Assembly: GCA_041394945.1 (NCBI GenBank)
Contig: JAWKHH010000002.1
Location: 814,501-878,500, forward strand
Direction: 5' to 3'
DNA length: 64,000 nucleotides
Source: Bryobacteraceae bacterium
Lineage (GTDB): Bacteria > Acidobacteriota > Terriglobia > Bryobacterales > Bryobacteraceae
A model generated the notes under the pieces. It was not told where the DNA came from, did not search any database, and saw nothing but the letters and a program-made list of their open reading frames with translations. The first letter of the stretch is position 1, and each line of letters starts with the position of its first letter. Made by a program: the position numbers and the translations under genes. Positions 61,647 to 64,000 of this stretch are shown here, one piece after another.

Positions 61647-61707
61647 CCTTTTACGATTTCCCGACGATTTCTGTCCCCCTTCGCCACTAGCATGGAGTCA
61701 TGATGCA
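61647..61707 (+). promoter_or_regulatory. Duplicated promoter/start block, copy B
   Basis: Second copy of the 61-bp block. TAGCAT (61688-61693) is the probable -10, 6 nt before the ATG at 61700. The conserved TTTCCCGACGA lies about 21-31 nt upstream of the -10, where a -35-like or activator element may sit. Confidence 0.55.
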
Positions 61708-62217
61708 GCGCAAACATGCCGTCGTCCTCGGGCTCGCTTTCATCGCTACCGCCCAGTTCATGCCCGACGGCGCCACCAATCCGCCCGTCCGGCCGGAGCG
61801 AACCATCCACGCCGCGGCGCACGTGCCCCAGCGGATTTCCGCGCTCATCGACAGGGCATGCGCCAACTGCCACTCCAACGAAACCGTGTGGCCATGGTAC
61901 GGCAAGTGGCCCCAATCCGCTGGGCCCTCGCCGCCGATGTCCTCGCCGCGCGCCGCGTGATGAACTTCTCAGACTGGCGTTCCACAGCCGGACGCACGCC
62001 CCGCACTGCCGCGGGCGCCCTCAGGGCCGCCTGCGCCGGCGTCACCTCCGGACGCATGCCCCCGGCCAAGTATCTCCTCCTCCATCCCGAAGCGAAACTC
62101 ACGCCCGCCGAGACCGCGGCGTTCTGCGAGTGGACCGGCCAGGAGTCCACCCGCATTCTCCAAGAGTCCCATCGCTTCCGCACTCAACTGAGGCAGCCGT
62201 CCGCGCTCATGCAGTAG
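61700..62217 (+). pseudogene. Exported heme-binding domain protein, frameshifted
   Basis: The first frame has a signal peptide (VVLGLAFIATAQFM) and CANCHSNETVWPWYGK with a c-heme motif at 54-58. Near 61904 the frame changes: the family sequence YGK-VAPI.WALAADV continues one frame over as APIRWALAADVLAARRVMNFSDW through to a TAG at 62217. One missing G in GGCAAGTGG would restore a single ~172-residue protein. Such heme-binding proteins are usually periplasmic. Either a recent frameshift or a base-call error. Confidence 0.8.
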
Positions 62218-62298
62218 ATCCGGGTCGGGCGTTCCGTACGGCCGCAACTCACTCTTTCCACCGGCGTAATACACTGTCAGGAAGGAGGAGAGCCAAGA

Positions 62299-63024
62299 AT
62301 GTTAGCTGGAGTGTCTCTCCCGGTCCTCGAAATCGGACCGGTACGGATCGCGCCCTTCGCCACGATGTTGGCCGGAGGCATCCTGTGCGGCCACTACGCC
62401 ACCCGCTGGCGTGCCCGCAACACCGGACTCGACGCCGCCCTCGCCAACATGTTGTTCGCCTGGATGGTCTGGTTCGCTTTTGCCGGATCCCTCGCGTGGC
62501 GCGTCGCCGACAATCCCGCCCGTTTCTGGGACGTCCCCTTGCTCTGGGGAACCGTCTTCGAGGAAATGTCCAGCCTCCCCGCCATCGCCGCCGGCACCCT
62601 CGGCGCCGTCGCGTTCCTCTCCTGGGCCGCGCTCCCGCTCACCGCTTGGTTCCGCTATCTCGATTGCGCCGCCTGGGCCTTCCCCTTCGGCTGGCTCCTC
62701 GCGCGCCTCGGATGCTCCCTCACCCACGGCCATCCAGGACGTGGAGGCGTCGATCTCGCTCTCCTCGAAGCCGCCGCTGCCGCCGCTCTCGCGCTCTTGT
62801 TTCTCGCCGCCGGGAGCCGCCCGTTCGCGCCCGGCTGGATCACCGGAGCCCTGCTCGTCGGCCTCGCCGCCGTCCGCCTTGCGCTCTACCCCTGGCGGTT
62901 TGACCCGCCCCTCCTCGCCGGCCTCCCCGTCGAACGCCTCGCCTGCTTGTTGGCCGTAATGTCGGGCGGACTCTTACTCTATGGGGCAAGGTTGGTCTCT
63001 CCCGGAAAGGCGGAACTCGTATGA
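62299..63024 (+). CDS. Lgt-like integral membrane protein
   Basis: 241 residues with six to seven hydrophobic helices. EIGPVRIAPFATMLAGGILCGHYATRWRAR and FPFGWLLARLGCSLTHGHPGR (R136) resemble the prolipoprotein diacylglyceryl transferase family, where the Arg in GR(I/L)..F binds phosphatidylglycerol. The middle lacks the conserved H..G..G loop of true Lgt, and it is short, so it may be a divergent paralog. A strong AAGGAGGAG 9-12 nt before the ATG sets the start. ATGA overlap with the next gene. Confidence 0.65.
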   Translation: MLAGVSLPVLEIGPVRIAPFATMLAGGILCGHYATRWRARNTGLDAALANMLFAWMVWFAFAGSLAWRVADNPARFWDVPLLWGTVFEEMSSLPAIAAGTLGAVAFLSWAALPLTAWFRYLDCAAWAFPFGWLLARLGCSLTHGHPGRGGVDLALLEAAAAAALALLFLAAGSRPFAPGWITGALLVGLAAVRLALYPWRFDPPLLAGLPVERLACLLAVMSGGLLLYGARLVSPGKAELV

Positions 63025-64000
63025 ACTCGGTCGGAAAACGCCACCGCCTGCCGCAGGCCGCCTCGATTGCCGTCGTCGCCATCGCATCCCTCGTCCTCGT
63101 CAGCGGCAGTTTGTCCCCCGAAGAGAAGAAGTGTCTGGAAATACTCTGCCAGCCCGCCGACGTCTTCGCGAACATCTTTGCGGTCTGGTTCACCGGCGTC
63201 GATTGCAGCGCTACCAGCTCCAGCTCCGGCTCCAGCACTCCCTTCTCCTTGGAGGCCAACATCGGTCAGGCCGACCCGCGGTATGGTTACCTCGCGCGCG
63301 GACCGGGTTACTATCTTTTCCTCGATGGTCCCGAAGCCGTCTTCGATGCCCGCAATGCCGACGGAACCTCGGTCGGCGTCATTCGCATGAGCCTCGACGG
63401 CCACAAGACCCCCGAGTCGCGTGTCGAACCGCTCGACTACGTCGGGCCCATCCACTACCTCCACGGCAGCGATCCATCCCGCTGGCTCACCGGCGTTCCC
63501 CGCTACGCCGCGCTCCGCTACCACGACGTCTATCCCGGCGTCGACCTCGTCTACTACCAAAGCGCACAAGCCGACGGGCGCGGCCCCGGACCAGGAAAGA
63601 AACTCGGTGATTCCACAGCGCCCGGCGAGTCTGTTGTGCGCGAGTCTCTCAGAAGAAGCGGCGAATTGGAGCATGATTTCCTCCTCGCCCCCGGCGCGGA
63701 CCCGTCCTCTATCCGCATCCGCTTCGAAGGCGCCGATTCCGTCCGTTCCTCCGGCGACGATCTCGAGATCGCCGTCGGTGGCGAAGTGCTTGTCTGGCGC
63801 AAGCCGGTCCTCTATCAGGAACGCGCCGGAGCGCGTGCCCCGGTCACCGGCGCCTACCGCCTCGCCGAAGACGGCAGCGTCGGCTTCGAGGTCGGCTCCT
63901 ATGACCCATCCCGCCCACTCGTGATCGACCCCGTCGTGAGTTACTCCACCTTCATCGGACGCTCCGGCGCGGATATGGTGACTCGCGCCGCGGTCGACTC
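63021..64000 (+). CDS. SBBP-type secreted protein, N-terminal part (window edge)
   Basis: At least 326 residues, running past the window end. Signal peptide (AASIAVVAIASLVLVSGS), then after about 70 residues the DUF7948-like entry domain of SBBP-repeat proteins: FSLEANIGQADPRYGYLARGPGYYLF, RYHDVYPGVDLVYY, LVWRKPVLYQE and VIDPVVSYSTFIGRSGADMV, which normally leads into SBBP beta-propeller repeats outside the window. Typical of Acidobacteria and other gliding or predatory taxa; probably cell surface. It overlaps the Lgt-like gene stop by 4 nt. Confidence 0.8.
   Translation, partial: MNSVGKRHRLPQAASIAVVAIASLVLVSGSLSPEEKKCLEILCQPADVFANIFAVWFTGVDCSATSSSSGSSTPFSLEANIGQADPRYGYLARGPGYYLFLDGPEAVFDARNADGTSVGVIRMSLDGHKTPESRVEPLDYVGPIHYLHGSDPSRWLTGVPRYAALRYHDVYPGVDLVYYQSAQADGRGPGPGKKLGDSTAPGESVVRESLRRSGELEHDFLLAPGADPSSIRIRFEGADSVRSSGDDLEIAVGGEVLVWRKPVLYQERAGARAPVTGAYRLAEDGSVGFEVGSYDPSRPLVIDPVVSYSTFIGRSGADMVTRAAVD

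Noticed and set aside
1..64000. CRISPR array, tRNA, rRNA, insertion sequence or prophage
   Set aside because: No regularly spaced repeats, cloverleaf, rRNA signature, transposase or phage structural gene was found on reading.

Overview
The window comes from a GC-rich, gene-dense bacterial chromosome, most likely an Acidobacteriota member near Bryobacterales/Solibacter. This is inferred from content: an ADOP-type MacB/FtsX permease (3911-6418), a VWFA-related protein of the acidobacterial type (12447-13385), an SBBP-type secreted protein cut by the window end, many Tat or Sec signal peptides, and many secreted propeller, hydrolase and dehydratase genes. No rRNA, tRNA, CRISPR array, intact insertion sequence or prophage was seen.

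Layout. 1-3 kb (minus): hemB, a split transketolase and the start of a sensor kinase. 3-12.4 kb: DUF6515-like exported protein, ADOP permease, two glycosyltransferases, a c-heme/copper-monooxygenase-like protein and a gamma-glutamyltransferase. 12.4-16.2 kb (minus): VWFA protein, pseudouridine synthase, Bcp peroxiredoxin and Na+/solute symporter, packed as one operon. 16.2-20.4 kb: a propeller-PHP protein and a serine hydrolase split by an amber codon. 20.5-26.2 kb: a second gamma-glutamyltransferase, TIM-barrel isomerase, arginase, S41 protease and nucleotidyltransferase. 26.2-28.6 kb (minus): secreted protein, GDSL hydrolase and PCP_red-like small protein, divergent from purC-cvpA-gph (28.6-30.7 kb). 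30.7-33.4 kb (minus): cstA with its small YbdD/YjiX partner and a zincin-like metallopeptidase. 33.4-39.1 kb: 2Fe-2S protein, cmk, lysC, GNAT, PfkB kinase and serine hydrolase. 39.2-47.3 kb: an RpoD-like sigma factor divergent from an operon of two Tat-type enolase-superfamily dehydratases, a second propeller-PHP protein and a PQQ-type propeller. 47.4-48.1 kb: a scrambled alpha/beta-hydrolase pseudogene. 48.5-51.3 kb (minus): ADP-forming acyl-CoA synthetase/GNAT fusion. 51.3-61.4 kb: LolD-like ATPase, giant FtsX permease, SpoIVB/S55-like protein, propeller/Fn3 protein and a glycosidase-like protein. 61.4-64 kb: a duplicated promoter block, a frameshifted heme-binding gene, an Lgt-like membrane protein and the start of an SBBP-type protein.

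Two themes stand out. First, eleven operon-leading genes have a -10 hexamer only 6-9 nt before the start codon and usually no Shine-Dalgarno, which points to leaderless mRNAs; internal genes are instead coupled by 1-4 nt overlaps with ATG, GTG or TTG starts. Second, the envelope and secreted gene sets (51.3-59.2 kb and 40.8-47.3 kb) are the best candidates for undescribed systems. Three genes are disrupted: an amber at 19962, an inversion plus frameshift at 47.7-47.95 kb, and a frameshift near 61904. These may be real decay or assembly error.
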